A stretch of 64,000 nucleotides of DNA from Paracoccus stylophorae (GCF_028553765.1 NZ_CP067134.1:2399001-2463000), one strand, 5' to 3'. Positions 1 to 8,955 are shown, counted from the first letter of the stretch. Program-made: numbers and translations. The notes: generated by a model from the letters alone, not told the origin.

Positions 1-775
1 TTTCCGAGATCAGTTCTGGTGGAACCGGGCCGCCGCTGCGCCGCGTCAGGCGGTGCATCGCGCTGTCGATTACGGCTAGCGGCGTGCGGAACTGATGGGC
101 AATCAGGTCGGCGAACCGGCGGTGGTTCTCGGAGGTTTCGCGTTCGCGTTCCAGATCGCTGGCGAGCTTCTCAGCCCGCAGGTGGTCCAGCTGTCCGCTC
201 ATCAGCCGCCTCTCACGATCGATCAGGATTGCCACCAGCCCCAATCCCGCTACAGCAGCCCCCAGCACTGACATCAGCGCAAGCAAATGCAGGTGCCTCA
301 GGCTGTCCAGGCGCGTGGCCTGACTCTGCCATTCATGGGACATCACCAGACTCGCCTTGGTCCTTAGTGCAGCGACCAGCGCCGTGACATGTGCCCGCAG
401 CGCGGCCGGATCGGCACCTTGCGCGGGGTCAAGCGCCAGAAGCCCACTGCGCCAGCGTGCAAGTGTTTCGGACACTCCCGCATTCTCGAGAAAGCGACGT
501 TGCGGCCCATCTTCCAACAGCGTCAGCCGCGAAACCAATATATCAAAACGGGTCTGGATCTGTTGTGGCGCTGCCTCATCCGAGAGCGCCAGCGCAAGGT
601 TCAAGGCCTCGATCTGCGTCTGGCCAAAGACCCAGATCATGTTCTCGGTTGCGGCAATGCGCATCTGGCGTTCCAGCACCACAAGCTGCCACGCAGCCAG
701 CGCCAACAGGCCCAGGCAGATCGCCACCAGCCCACCAAGCCACAGATAGCGGGCCCGCCCGCCTGTGCCGGTCAT
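1..775 (-). CDS. Membrane sensor histidine kinase, N-terminal part (runs off window)
   Basis: The minus strand is open from an ATG at 775 to the window edge, so only about 258 residues are visible and the ATPase domain is missing. A first membrane segment lies near residues 10-30 and a second near 165-190, enclosing a helical periplasmic region. A short linker of charged residues follows, then the dimerisation/phosphoacceptor helix with the H-box AHQFRTPLAVIDSAM, whose histidine would be autophosphorylated. The start overlaps the stop of the upstream molybdopterin-fold gene (ATGA), which implies translational coupling and a shared role. A response regulator would be expected beyond the window. 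The kinase call is firm; the signal is unknown. Confidence 0.85.
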   Translation of the reverse strand, partial: MTGTGGRARYLWLGGLVAICLGLLALAAWQLVVLERQMRIAATENMIWVFGQTQIEALNLALALSDEAAPQQIQTRFDILVSRLTLLEDGPQRRFLENAGVSETLARWRSGLLALDPAQGADPAALRAHVTALVAALRTKASLVMSHEWQSQATRLDSLRHLHLLALMSVLGAAVAGLGLVAILIDRERRLMSGQLDHLRAEKLASDLERERETSENHRRFADLIAHQFRTPLAVIDSAMHRLTRRSGGPVPPELISE

Positions 776-1254
776 TGCACATGCAGCGCGACAAGCTGCC
801 AGACCCATCGCATGTCATACCGTATATCGGCCAGAACGCCGTGATTGTCGCGCGGATAGACGATCCAGACTGGACCCTTGTCACGCGGGGTCAGAGGCAC
901 GTCATCCATGTAAAGCGCGGCTAGAACATCAAACCGGTGAAAATCCTCGACAGGTATATCGACGACATAGTCGTTCAACGCTGTCGCGCGCACACTACTT
1001 CCCTCGGCTCCGGCATGGGCGAGGACGTCTCGCATCAGCACACCGCGGAACTCCGGCCTGCCATCTGTGACGCTGGTCGATGTCGAAAACTCATGCCAGT
1101 CCATCGTATCGAAATCCGCGCGCGTCATCTCCACTCTGCCGTCCGTGACCGCGCCGGTCAGGGTCAGCAGGACGTCCTCGGCAGCCGCTGGTACGGCCAT
1201 GAACACAAGTGCCGTCATCAACGCGGTCTGAACGATGTGATACCGCAAGCTCAT
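772..1254 (-). CDS. Small periplasmic molybdopterin-dependent-oxidoreductase-like protein
   Basis: About 160 residues. The ATG at 1254 (MSLRYHIVQ) gives a typical signal peptide ending at VPAAAED; the frame is open further upstream but that part does not look like protein. The mature part (VLLTLTGAVTDGRVEMTRADF, then RGVLMRDVLAHAGA and WIVYPRDN) resembles the oxidoreductase molybdopterin-binding domain of the sulfite oxidase fold, but is much shorter than catalytic enzymes. Proteins of this kind often sit beside sensor kinases and may be extracytoplasmic ligand-sensing partners; that role is inferred. The gene precedes and overlaps the kinase by 4 bp. Confidence 0.65.
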   Translation of the reverse strand: MSLRYHIVQTALMTALVFMAVPAAAEDVLLTLTGAVTDGRVEMTRADFDTMDWHEFSTSTSVTDGRPEFRGVLMRDVLAHAGAEGSSVRATALNDYVVDIPVEDFHRFDVLAALYMDDVPLTPRDKGPVWIVYPRDNHGVLADIRYDMRWVWQLVALHVQ

Positions 1255-1316
1255 CACCACAACCCAAAATGAAAACCAGGTTCCGGACTGAACTCTATCA
1301 CAGGAGACTACATGTT

Positions 1317-1336
1317 CCCCGTTCAAACGAACGGGG
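1317..1336. repeat. Perfect hairpin shared with the far end of the VWA operon
   Basis: CCCCGTTC-AAAC-GAACGGGG forms an 8-bp stem with a 4-base loop in the gap between the minus-strand molybdopterin-fold gene and the plus-strand VWA operon. The 14-base string AACGAACGGGGCGG (1326-1339) recurs at 10893-10906, just after the last gene of the operon. No T-run follows, so a standard terminator is unlikely; it may be a small interspersed repeat. Confidence 0.5.
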
Positions 1337-1390
1337 CGGCCAGTCTTGAGCAGAACTAAACTCGGAATCAAACAGCAGGAGGATCTACGC

Positions 1391-1870
1391 TTGACCATCT
1401 TCTCGACCATGCGAAGAGCGGGCATACCTGTTCTGGCCTGTCTTCTGGCGCTGCCGGCGCTGGCCGACGAGCCTGGAGGGCTGGTTACCGGCAGTTTTGG
1501 CGATCAGCCGCTGGAGCTGACTGTTGCCCCCGAATTGTCCGGCGCGACGATCATCGGCAACTATGCCGATGCCTCCTTGCTTGCCTCACAGATGGAGGGC
1601 GATCAGGGGCCGGTCAATCTGGAACTGACGATCAATGGCGAATTGCCCGCGCCCGGCGAAATGGCGCTGACGATCACCTTTGCGCGCGACATGGGACGGA
1701 ATTGGACCGGCGATCAGGACAGCCTGACACTGACCCTGGAGGAATTCACGCCGGGCGACGGGATTGTCGCCTTGAAGGGCACGCTCACCGGGCAAGTCAG
1801 TGGCGGCCCCTCATCCGAAACCCGGCCCGTCACCTTCAGCTTCGACACCCGGCTTGAAGAGCTTGACTGA
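1391..1870 (+). CDS. Secreted hypothetical protein, first gene of the VWA operon
   Basis: TTG at 1391 is preferred as start because a perfect AGGAGG lies at 1377-1382, eight bases upstream; the ATG at 1409 is the alternative and has no such site. The product (about 160 residues) has a signal peptide ending at LPALADEPGG. The mature part is acidic and beta-rich with no known catalytic motif. The post-cleavage motif D-E/Q-P-G-G also appears in the products at 7533 (AAEPGG) and 9125 (ADQPGG), so these three look like diverged paralogues. Function unknown; exported to the periplasm or surface. Confidence 0.75.
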   Translation: MTIFSTMRRAGIPVLACLLALPALADEPGGLVTGSFGDQPLELTVAPELSGATIIGNYADASLLASQMEGDQGPVNLELTINGELPAPGEMALTITFARDMGRNWTGDQDSLTLTLEEFTPGDGIVALKGTLTGQVSGGPSSETRPVTFSFDTRLEELD

Positions 1871-1871
1871 G

Positions 1872-2444
1872 ATGGCTGGACCCGCCTTTGCCCGAACTGC
1901 GGCCCTGCTGCTGATCGCTACGGCAACCTCAGCACTGGCCGGTGAACCGTCCAACCCGGTCTGCCACGCGGACGTCCATCGCGCCGGTAATTTTGACCTG
2001 CGACAGATTGGTCCGCTGATCGCGGGAACGTGGACCGAAGCCGCCATCGGAACGAGTGTGGCAATAGGCGTTCAGGAGAGCACCTTCGAGATCATTTATG
2101 ATCGGAACCGCAACCGATTGTATCTGGGTTCGGACGGCATTCAGACCGAACTGGTGCCGGTTCGAGGTGGCAACAAGCCGCTGCGCTTTGACTTTGTGCG
2201 TGGCGAGGCAATGGACCCGCAGTTTTATATGTTGACTTCAACGGGTTCCGAGCCCGGCGCGGAGCCTTGGGAATGGGCGTTGGTTCAGGATTGCCAGATT
2301 GCCTCGGCGCCGCAATTCGAATGGCAATTCGGCACCGGTGCGCGGCGCTCGGACGGGATCATCAGTTTCTTCTCGGCCAATGAGGCGATGGGAACAAAAC
2401 GCAATTCGGCGCGGGGCGTCCGCGAACAGCTGATCAGCCGATAG
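1872..2444 (+). CDS. Secreted hypothetical protein
   Basis: The ATG at 1872 follows the previous stop by one base. The 190-residue product begins with a signal peptide (ARTAALLLIATATSALAGEP). The mature part has two cysteines (VCHADVH near the N-terminus, QDCQ near residue 140) that could form a disulfide, and a WTEAAIG segment. The fold looks beta-rich, with no recognised domain. It resembles in outline the product at 9638, which also has an early Cys, a G-x-W segment and a late D-C. No function can be assigned. Confidence 0.7.
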   Translation: MAGPAFARTAALLLIATATSALAGEPSNPVCHADVHRAGNFDLRQIGPLIAGTWTEAAIGTSVAIGVQESTFEIIYDRNRNRLYLGSDGIQTELVPVRGGNKPLRFDFVRGEAMDPQFYMLTSTGSEPGAEPWEWALVQDCQIASAPQFEWQFGTGARRSDGIISFFSANEAMGTKRNSARGVREQLISR

Positions 2445-2446
2445 GA

Positions 2447-2932
2447 ATGCCAATGAAGGTGCTTGTCCCGCTTGTCCTGGCCCTCGGAATCGCAACCCCC
2501 GCTGGTGCATTGGACGCCATCGGCGAGATCGGGGCAAACTTGGACGGTGAAGAACTGAACTGGCAGGTGATGCGTCAGGATGATGGCTCGGCGATGGTGC
2601 AGATCACCGATATCGGCCCGCTGACCATGATCGAACTGCATGCACTTGGTGACGGCAGCATTTCTATCGGCCTGATCTTTCACGGCAAGCCTTCCGGAGA
2701 TACGCCGCCCGCCGGTCTGACCATCGACATGCGGCCCGATCGCGGGGCGATGGCGGGCGCGGTCTGGGAAAGCGAGGAAGAGCCGCCGCAGATGTCGATC
2801 GACCTGCTGGATCTTGAGGATGAAGGCCGCATCCAGGCCAGCTTTGCGGCAACCCTATGCCGCCGGGATGCCCCGGACGACTGTCGCGACGTCGAGGGGC
2901 GGATCGACACGTCGTTGGGTGCAGGCCCATGA
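2447..2932 (+). CDS. Secreted hypothetical protein
   Basis: 161 residues. ATG at 2447, two bases after the previous stop, preceded by ATAGGA; a second ATG two codons later (MKVLVPLVLALG) could equally be used. The signal peptide ends near TPAGALDA. The mature part is acidic (SEEEPPQM, LLDLEDEG) and has a C-terminal CRRDAPDDC pair that may form a disulfide. No family recognised. Its stop overlaps the next start (ATGA at 2929), as is usual in this operon. Confidence 0.7.
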   Translation: MPMKVLVPLVLALGIATPAGALDAIGEIGANLDGEELNWQVMRQDDGSAMVQITDIGPLTMIELHALGDGSISIGLIFHGKPSGDTPPAGLTIDMRPDRGAMAGAVWESEEEPPQMSIDLLDLEDEGRIQASFAATLCRRDAPDDCRDVEGRIDTSLGAGP

Positions 2933-3456
2933 CACTGGCCGAGTTTCTGGCTGATCCGCTGCGCGTGACGCAAATCTCCGACAGCGTGCTGGAGATCGAG
3001 AATCGTCCGGTCCGGCGGGCGGTGATTGCTGCGGCGGTGATATTGGTGGCGATCGCGGCGGGCCTGACAGCCATCGAGGATGGTGCGACCGGAACGGGGA
3101 TCATCGTGCTTGCCGTGGTGGGCCTGATCGGTTGGCTCTACATGCACGAGTTGGTGCAGCTGACTCAACTGAGCCTGGACAGGCATGCCGGTCTTGTCCG
3201 GCTGCGTGTGACCACATTGCGCGGGCGGCGTGAAGAGACATTCGCACTCTCGGACCTGCACAAGCTGGAAAGCATCGCGCACTATGGCACGGCGGCAGGA
3301 AACGATGAGACCCGGCTGGTGCTGATTTGCGGATCGGGACCAGAGCGGCGCGAGATCATAGTGCCCATGTTCCGCCCGGATCCCGAAGAGGTGGCGCATC
3401 TGACGGGCGTCGTCAATGGCTGGCTTTCCCGCCAGGGAAAGGGAAACCCGTCATGA
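2929..3456 (+). CDS. Two-TM membrane protein of unknown function
   Basis: 175 residues from the ATG at 2929, which overlaps the preceding stop by 4 bp. Two hydrophobic segments, near residues 30-47 (AVIAAAVILVAIAAG) and 52-70, are followed by a cytoplasm-like C-terminal region containing RLRVTTLRGRREETF. The layout (two helices, then a beta-rich domain) matches small PH-like membrane proteins, but no family can be named. The next gene encodes a protein of similar length and layout, so the pair probably arose by duplication and may form a complex. Confidence 0.65.
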   Translation: MTLAEFLADPLRVTQISDSVLEIENRPVRRAVIAAAVILVAIAAGLTAIEDGATGTGIIVLAVVGLIGWLYMHELVQLTQLSLDRHAGLVRLRVTTLRGRREETFALSDLHKLESIAHYGTAAGNDETRLVLICGSGPERREIIVPMFRPDPEEVAHLTGVVNGWLSRQGKGNPS

Positions 3457-3977
3457 GTATTGAGACGAATACGCCCGAACGACTGGAACTGGAACTGGCG
3501 ATACCGCGCTTTATCCTGTGGTTCGTCATGCTGCCTGTCCTGCCGATCACCCTGATCGGGCTGGCCAATCTGATCGGGGGAGAAATCCTGACCGCGCTGG
3601 TGCTGCTGGTCGGGCTGAACGGGGCCTTTCTCGCGGGATATATCGCCCTGTCCGAGCGCACACGGCTCAGGTTGGACGCAGGGTCGGGGCTGGTCAGCAT
3701 CATCCGGACATCGCGCCTCGGCACGCGTCAGCGGGACTATCCGCTCGAGGCGCTCGACAGTGCCGAACTTGACCGCAGCCATACCTCGCGAGAGGACCGC
3801 AGCACCTCGAAGGTGGTTCTGGTTTTTCGCAACACCCGCCCGGCAACACGGGTTCCGTTGTCACGTTGGGGCGTATCGGGCGATGGACCTGGGCAGGTCG
3901 CCAATGACATCAATGCCTGGCTGCGACGCCATTTCGGGGGCGAACAGACTGCCCCCGCATCTCAACCTTCAAGCTGA
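3453..3977 (+). CDS. Two-TM membrane protein, likely paralogue of its upstream neighbour
   Basis: 174 residues from the ATG at 3453 (ATGA overlap with the gene before). Two membrane segments lie near residues 20-38 and 42-62 (LTALVLLVGLNGAFLAGYIA). A soluble region follows with RLRLDAGSGLVSIIRTSR, comparable with LVRLRVTTLRG in the upstream product. Hydropathy and position support a duplicated pair. Function unknown; role at the inner membrane inferred. Confidence 0.65.
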   Translation: MSIETNTPERLELELAIPRFILWFVMLPVLPITLIGLANLIGGEILTALVLLVGLNGAFLAGYIALSERTRLRLDAGSGLVSIIRTSRLGTRQRDYPLEALDSAELDRSHTSREDRSTSKVVLVFRNTRPATRVPLSRWGVSGDGPGQVANDINAWLRRHFGGEQTAPASQPSS

Positions 3978-4000
3978 TTGCCCCAAAAGGAACCGGAGCC

Positions 4001-4972
4001 ATGTGGGATTTCAATATCGGACAAGCTCTCGGACTGTTGGGCCGAACATTGCCTTTCGTGCTCCTGCGTGCCGCCGTCTATTTCGGAATCACACTGGCCT
4101 ATATTCTGGCCACCGGCGCCGGTATCGGGGTCGGCTGGGGCGTTGGCGCCTTCGGGGATGACGAGTTCCGCGCGACCGCGATGGCTTGGGGCGGCATTGC
4201 CGGCTTTGGCCTGACCGGCGCTGTAATGTACTGGCTTCGGGAATACATTCTCTACATCGTCAAGGCAGGCCATGTCGCGGTTCTTGTCGAACTGATTGAC
4301 GGCAAGCCCCTGCCGGAAGGACGCGGCCAGATCGCCCATGCAACGGCCGTGGTGAAGGGGCGCTTCGGCCAGGCCTCACTGCTCTTCGCGCTGGACCAAC
4401 TGGTCAAGGGAGTCATTCGCGCCGTCATCGGCCTTGTGCGCGGTGTATTGTCCATCCTGCCGATCCCCTATGTCCGGCAGTTGATGGGCATTGTGCAGGC
4501 CTTCCTGCGCGTGGCGGTGGGCTTCATCGATGAGGTGATCCTCGCCCATGCCATCCGCACCCGCTCGACCGATCCCTGGGGATCCGCACGCGAGGCGCTG
4601 GTGCTATATGGCCAGAACTGGAAGGCGATGCTCCGGAACGCCGCCTGGCTGACGCTCTTCACCTATGGTCTCGCCTTCCTGATCTTCCTCGTGATGCTCG
4701 CCCCGGCAGCGGCACTGGTCTACGTCATGCCCGGCGCCTGGTCGGCGGGCGGCTTCGTTTTCGCGTTGCTGTTCGCCTGGAGCGTCAAGGCTGCCTTTCT
4801 CGAGCCCTTCGCCGTCACCTGCCTGATGCAGGTCTATTTCAGGATCACCGATGGCCAGGAGCCGGACCCTGAGTGGGATGCGCGGCTGGAGCAGATGTCC
4901 TCACATTTCCGCAAGCTGAAAGAGCGCGCCGGTGCCCGCTTCGGGACAGCGCGCGATGGAGAAGCCGCATGA
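4001..4972 (+). CDS. Polytopic inner-membrane protein
   Basis: 323 residues, start at ATG 4001 with AAGGA upstream. Two N-terminal membrane helices (residues about 15-45 and 60-80), an amphipathic middle part, and two or three helices between about 220 and 280. The C-terminal tail is soluble and charged (SSHFRKLKERAG). No transporter or enzyme motif seen. The stop overlaps the VWA gene start by 4 bp, suggesting the two products are made together; it may anchor the VWA protein, which is inference. Confidence 0.65.
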   Translation: MWDFNIGQALGLLGRTLPFVLLRAAVYFGITLAYILATGAGIGVGWGVGAFGDDEFRATAMAWGGIAGFGLTGAVMYWLREYILYIVKAGHVAVLVELIDGKPLPEGRGQIAHATAVVKGRFGQASLLFALDQLVKGVIRAVIGLVRGVLSILPIPYVRQLMGIVQAFLRVAVGFIDEVILAHAIRTRSTDPWGSAREALVLYGQNWKAMLRNAAWLTLFTYGLAFLIFLVMLAPAAALVYVMPGAWSAGGFVFALLFAWSVKAAFLEPFAVTCLMQVYFRITDGQEPDPEWDARLEQMSSHFRKLKERAGARFGTARDGEAA

Positions 4973-7536
4973 GATCTCTTGTGACCGCCGGGCTTATCGC
5001 CCTGACATCCGCCCTTGCGCCGGCGGCGCTTGCCCAGGAGCGCCCCAGCACGATCCTTGTTTTGGACGCCTCGGGGTCGATGTGGGGGCAGATCGATGGG
5101 ATAAACAAAATCACCATCGCGCGCGATGTCGTCGGGGACATTGTGTCGGATTTCCCCGCCGATCAGAATCTCGGTTTCGTCACCTATGGCCATCGCGAGC
5201 GCGGGCAATGCGCGGATATCGAAACCTTGGTCGAACCCGCGCCCGGCACTGCGGCAGAGATCGCCGGCATCGTTGAAGGGTTGAACCCGCGGGGCATGAC
5301 CCCGATGACCGATGCCGTCGTCACCGCGGCTCAGGCGTTGCGCCACACCGAACAGGCGGCGACGGTGATCCTGGTTTCCGATGGGATCGAGACCTGCAAT
5401 CCTGATCCCTGCGCCGCCGCCCGCGCATTGGAAGAAGCGGGCGTAGATTTTACCGCCCATGTCATTGGCTTCGATGTGCGGGGCGAAGCCGACGCCCTGT
5501 TGCAGATGCAATGCATCGCCGAGGAAACCGGCGGCCGCTTCCTGACTGCCGACAATGCCCAGGAACTCAACCAAGCCTTGCGCGAGGTCACTGCCGCGCC
5601 GGCCTCAGGGAGTTTCACCTTCACCGCAAATCTCGGAGGCGAGGAGATCGGCGACGAGACCATCTGGGAGCGGCCAGCAGCGCCACTGGAGCTTCCGCTT
5701 CTGTCCGGCGAGGTGATCTGGGAGATATCGGATACTTCGTTCAACATGGTGCAGACCGGCACCGCGAACCCCTTCATCACGGATCTGCCGTTCGGCGACT
5801 ATATCGTGACGGTCCATTCGACGGCGCAGGACGACTTCTCGCAGACCGAGGCCAGTTTGGCGTTGGACAGCGCGCGCAATGTCCACGCCATTTTCCCGCC
5901 CATCACGTCGCAACAGCCCACCGCCCAGGTCTTCGGCCCTGCACAAACCTTGGTTGGCTCCGCGTTTACGGTGAGCTGGGAAGGTGAGGGTCTGGCTCCG
6001 CGTGATTATGTGACAATTGTCCCCGCCGACGCCGAAGACGGAGCCTATGCGGACTATGACCGGCTGGAGAACCGTACCGAAGGCGAGCTTCGTGCACCTG
6101 CCGAGCCCGGTCTCTACGAAGTGCGTCTGCAATTGGACGCGGGGGACCGCGTGCTCGCCCGCACCCCGGTCGAGGTGGTTGATGCCGACGTCACGGTCTC
6201 CGCACCCGCCCAGGTCGTTGTCGGGTCGGCATTCCCGGTCACCTGGCAGGGCGAGGGCCTGCACCCGCGCGACTACGTGACAATCGTTCCCGCCGGTTCG
6301 GCGGACGGCACCTATGCCGACTACGATCGCATGCAAGGTCGGAGCGAGGGCGAGCTGCGGGCGCCTGCCGAGCCTGGCCTCTACGAAGTGCGCCTGCAAT
6401 TGGACGTGGGGGACCGCGTGCTCGCCCGCACCCCGGTCGAGGTGGTCGATGCCGAGGTTGCTGTCTCCGCGCCGGCTCAGGTCGTTGTCGGGTCGGCTTT
6501 CCCGGTCACCTGGCAGGGTGAGGGCCTGCACCCGCGCGACTACGTGACGATCGTTCCCGCCGGCTCGGCGGACGGCACCTATGCCGATTACGATCGCATG
6601 CAAGGTCGGAGCGAGGGCGAGCTTCGCGCGCCTGCCGAGCCCGGCCTCTACGAGGTGCGCCTGCAATTGGACGCGGGGGACCGCGTGCTCGCCCGCACCC
6701 CGGTCGAGGTGGTCGATGCAGAGGTCACGGTTTCCGCGTCGGCCCAGGTCGTTGTCGGTTCGGCGTTCCCGGTCACCTGGCAGGGTGAGGGCCTGCACCC
6801 GCGCGACTACGTCACGATCGTTCCCGCCGGCTCGGCGGACGGCACCTATGCCGACTACGATCGCATGCAAGATCGGAGCGAAGGCGAGCTTCGCGCGCCT
6901 GCCGAGCCTGGCCTCTATGAGGTGCGCCTGCAATTGGACGCGGGGGATCGCGTGCTCGCCCGCACCCCGGTCGAGGTGATGGATGGTAATGTTTCGCTTG
7001 ACGGACCGGACAGGGCGCGGGCCGGCGCCGAGATCACGCTATCCTGGACCGGTGCCATACATCCGCGCGACTACATAGCCATCGTTCCCGGCGGCACACC
7101 GGACGGCGAGCAAAGTGGCTATCGCCGTATTCAGGACGAAGATCAGGCCACGTTCACTGCACCCGCGGAGCCTGGTGCCTATGAAATCCGCTACCATTTG
7201 GACCGCGGCGATCGGGTCATGGCCCGGCGACCGCTCGAGGTGCTGGCGGCGGATGCGCCGATAGACGAGGGTGCCGGGCTTATGGTTCCTGGTACAGCAA
7301 GGCCGGGCGATATCGTTACAGTTTCGTGGACAATCGAAGCTGGCGATGCCGACCGGCGCGTGGCGCTGGCACGAGCTGATGCGCCCGACTTTACCTGGAT
7401 TATAGTCCATCACGTGGGCGACGAAACCGAAACGGTAATCAAGCTCCCGGACGAGCCGGGACAATACGAAGTGCGGTTTCTCGACCTTCAAAGCCAGAGC
7501 GTTCTCGGACGCGCGATGATCACGCTCGGCGAATGA
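4969..7536 (+). CDS. Secreted VWA-domain protein with tandem 89-residue repeats
   Basis: 855 residues from the ATG at 4969, which overlaps the preceding stop and gives a signal peptide (LAPAALAQE). The VWA domain (about residues 25-205) carries the metal-ion site motif DASGS at 33-37 with the downstream threonine in GMTPMTDAV near residue 112; paired cysteines (CADIETL, CNPDPCAAA, MQCIAEE) suggest disulfides in the periplasm. From about residue 325 on come four repeats of 89 residues (GSAFPVTWQGEGLHPRDYVT...), the last three nearly identical, then two diverged ones. Each repeat looks like a small beta domain. VWA proteins bind ligands through a divalent metal; the partner here is unknown. Confidence 0.85.
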   Translation: MRSLVTAGLIALTSALAPAALAQERPSTILVLDASGSMWGQIDGINKITIARDVVGDIVSDFPADQNLGFVTYGHRERGQCADIETLVEPAPGTAAEIAGIVEGLNPRGMTPMTDAVVTAAQALRHTEQAATVILVSDGIETCNPDPCAAARALEEAGVDFTAHVIGFDVRGEADALLQMQCIAEETGGRFLTADNAQELNQALREVTAAPASGSFTFTANLGGEEIGDETIWERPAAPLELPLLSGEVIWEISDTSFNMVQTGTANPFITDLPFGDYIVTVHSTAQDDFSQTEASLALDSARNVHAIFPPITSQQPTAQVFGPAQTLVGSAFTVSWEGEGLAPRDYVTIVPADAEDGAYADYDRLENRTEGELRAPAEPGLYEVRLQLDAGDRVLARTPVEVVDADVTVSAPAQVVVGSAFPVTWQGEGLHPRDYVTIVPAGSADGTYADYDRMQGRSEGELRAPAEPGLYEVRLQLDVGDRVLARTPVEVVDAEVAVSAPAQVVVGSAFPVTWQGEGLHPRDYVTIVPAGSADGTYADYDRMQGRSEGELRAPAEPGLYEVRLQLDAGDRVLARTPVEVVDAEVTVSASAQVVVGSAFPVTWQGEGLHPRDYVTIVPAGSADGTYADYDRMQDRSEGELRAPAEPGLYEVRLQLDAGDRVLARTPVEVMDGNVSLDGPDRARAGAEITLSWTGAIHPRDYIAIVPGGTPDGEQSGYRRIQDEDQATFTAPAEPGAYEIRYHLDRGDRVMARRPLEVLAADAPIDEGAGLMVPGTARPGDIVTVSWTIEAGDADRRVALARADAPDFTWIIVHHVGDETETVIKLPDEPGQYEVRFLDLQSQSVLGRAMITLGE
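5944..7011 (+). repeat. Four tandem 267-bp repeats inside the VWA gene
   Basis: Period 267 bp (89 codons): the string CAGGTCGTTGTCGG begins at 6211, 6478 and 6745, and a diverged first unit starts at 5944. Units starting at 6211, 6478 and 6745 differ at only scattered positions, which indicates recent duplication or gene conversion. Two more distant units follow (about 7012-7250 and 7270-7530) that are recognisable only at protein level. Copy number may vary between strains by recombination. Confidence 0.9.
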
Positions 7537-7887
7537 ACTACGACAATTTCAAAGAATCGGGAGCACTCACGACCATGCTCAGATCAGCCATCGCTGCATT
7601 TGGCTTTCTCGCCCTTGTCGTACCCGTCATCGCTGCAGAACCGGGGGGAGCGGCGTCAGGGACGATCGCAGGCGAAGAGATAGAACTGTCGGTCTGGACA
7701 GAGCAGTCCGACTTCACGTCTTCAAGTTTTTCGATCTATTTTCAAGCACCGGCACTGAGAGAGCGCGGCCTGGGCAGCTTGTCCCTCGGCGCAGAGTGGA
7801 TTGGCGATCTCGATGGTGACTTCTTTTCCGCAGAAATCGATATCCCAATTCTCGATACCGATCCGTATCGCATTTACCGTGCGGACC

Positions 7888-7896
7888 TGGACGATG
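7888..7896. repeat. Target-site duplication, left copy
   Basis: TGGACGATG directly before the first base of the IS at 7897; the same nine bases follow the element at 8947-8955. A 9-bp duplication is typical of the IS903 group of IS5. Confidence 0.9.
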
Positions 7897-8946
7897 GGCT
7901 CTGTTGCACAAATCGGCTGCTGATCGGACTTCCCCTTTCCCCGGACAGATTTATCCTGCGACCTCTGTGATGGGCGTGCCGAGCGCGGTGAAGCCGTTGA
8001 GCACGGCGACGCGCACCTGGAACTCCGCGACCTGACGGTCGAACTCGCGTGCGGATAGGCGCTGACCCAGCAGCTTGACGCAGTGCATCTTGGTTTCTGC
8101 GCGGCTTCGGCGGTGATAGCCGCTCCATCGTCGCCAGATTGTCCGCCCGACGCGCTTCGATGTGCGCAGGATCTCGTTGCGGGCGACAGCCCCGGCTGTG
8201 TCGGGCTTCCAGGGCTTGGCGTTCTTGCGAGGCGGGATGATCGCCGCGGCACCGCGCGCGGCGATGGCGTCGTGGCACTTGCGGGTGTCGAAAGCACCAT
8301 CTGCCGTGACGCTGGCGATCTCCTGGTCGGGTGGTATCTGGTCCAGAAGTTCGGGCAGCATGGGCGCGTCACCGACGTCGCTGGTGGTGAACTCGGCCGC
8401 CCGGATTTCCAGTGATTTCTCGTCGATCCCGATGTGGATCTTGCGCCAGACCCTGCGCTTCGTGCCGCCATGTTTGCGGGCGTTCCACTCGCCTTCACCC
8501 TCGACCTTGATCCCGGTGCTGTCGACCAGCAGGTGCAGCGGACCGGCCGATCCGCGGTAGGGGATGTTGACCTTCAGGGTCTTCTGGCGCCGCGACAGCG
8601 TGCTGAAGTCGGGCACCGCCCAGTCCAGGCCGATCAACCGCAGCAGGCTCTCGACGAAGCCCGTCGTCTGCCTGAGCGCCATCCCGAACAGCACTTTCAT
8701 CGTGAGGCAGGTCTGGATGGCTGCGTCGCTGTAGTCCGCTTGTCGCCCGCGCTTGCCAGTCGGCGCGGCCTTCCACGTCATGGCGGGGTCGAACCAGATC
8801 GTCAGAGAGCCGCGGCGCTTGAGCGCTTGGTTATAGGCGGGCCAGTTCCTGGTCTTGTAGATCGGGGGTGTCGGTCTGCTCATGCAGTCAAGCTACCACG
8901 CTGGATTCACGAGATGAATCCCTCACGCGATTTGTGCAACAGAGCC
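7897..8946 (-). mobile_element. Complete IS5-family (IS903-like) insertion sequence, copy 1
   Basis: 1,050 bp. Terminal inverted repeats begin GGCTCTGTTGCACAAATCG on the left, with the matching complement at the right end (CGATTTGTGCAACAGAGCC at 8928-8946). One transposase gene on the minus strand fills the element. The 9-bp duplications on both sides show a simple, unrearranged insertion. Ends, size and duplication fit the IS903 group. Confidence 0.92.
7951..8883 (-). CDS. IS5-family DDE transposase
   Basis: 310 residues, full length. An N-terminal DNA-binding part (YKTRNWPAYNQALKRRGSL) precedes the DDE catalytic core: D121 in LLVDSTGIKV, D195 in SVTADGAFD and E263 in RAETKMHC, with the Y(2)R(3)E(6)K-like pattern YHRRSRAETK. 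It catalyses cut-and-paste or replicative movement of its own element. Matches at nucleotide level the second copy at 11041-11958 over the shared length. Confidence 0.95.
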   Translation of the reverse strand: MSRPTPPIYKTRNWPAYNQALKRRGSLTIWFDPAMTWKAAPTGKRGRQADYSDAAIQTCLTMKVLFGMALRQTTGFVESLLRLIGLDWAVPDFSTLSRRQKTLKVNIPYRGSAGPLHLLVDSTGIKVEGEGEWNARKHGGTKRRVWRKIHIGIDEKSLEIRAAEFTTSDVGDAPMLPELLDQIPPDQEIASVTADGAFDTRKCHDAIAARGAAAIIPPRKNAKPWKPDTAGAVARNEILRTSKRVGRTIWRRWSGYHRRSRAETKMHCVKLLGQRLSAREFDRQVAEFQVRVAVLNGFTALGTPITEVAG

Positions 8947-8955
8947 TGGACGATG
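8947..8955. repeat. Target-site duplication, right copy
   Basis: TGGACGATG immediately after the IS right end; identical to 7888-7896. Confidence 0.9.

Noticed and set aside
5605..6933. Minus-strand frame of 442 codons in the VWA repeats
   Set aside because: It repeats only because the 267-bp units do; the plus strand encodes the signal peptide and VWA motifs.
5944..7011. Possible CRISPR-like or satellite array
   Set aside because: The 267-bp units are translated in frame as protein repeats with no unique spacers.
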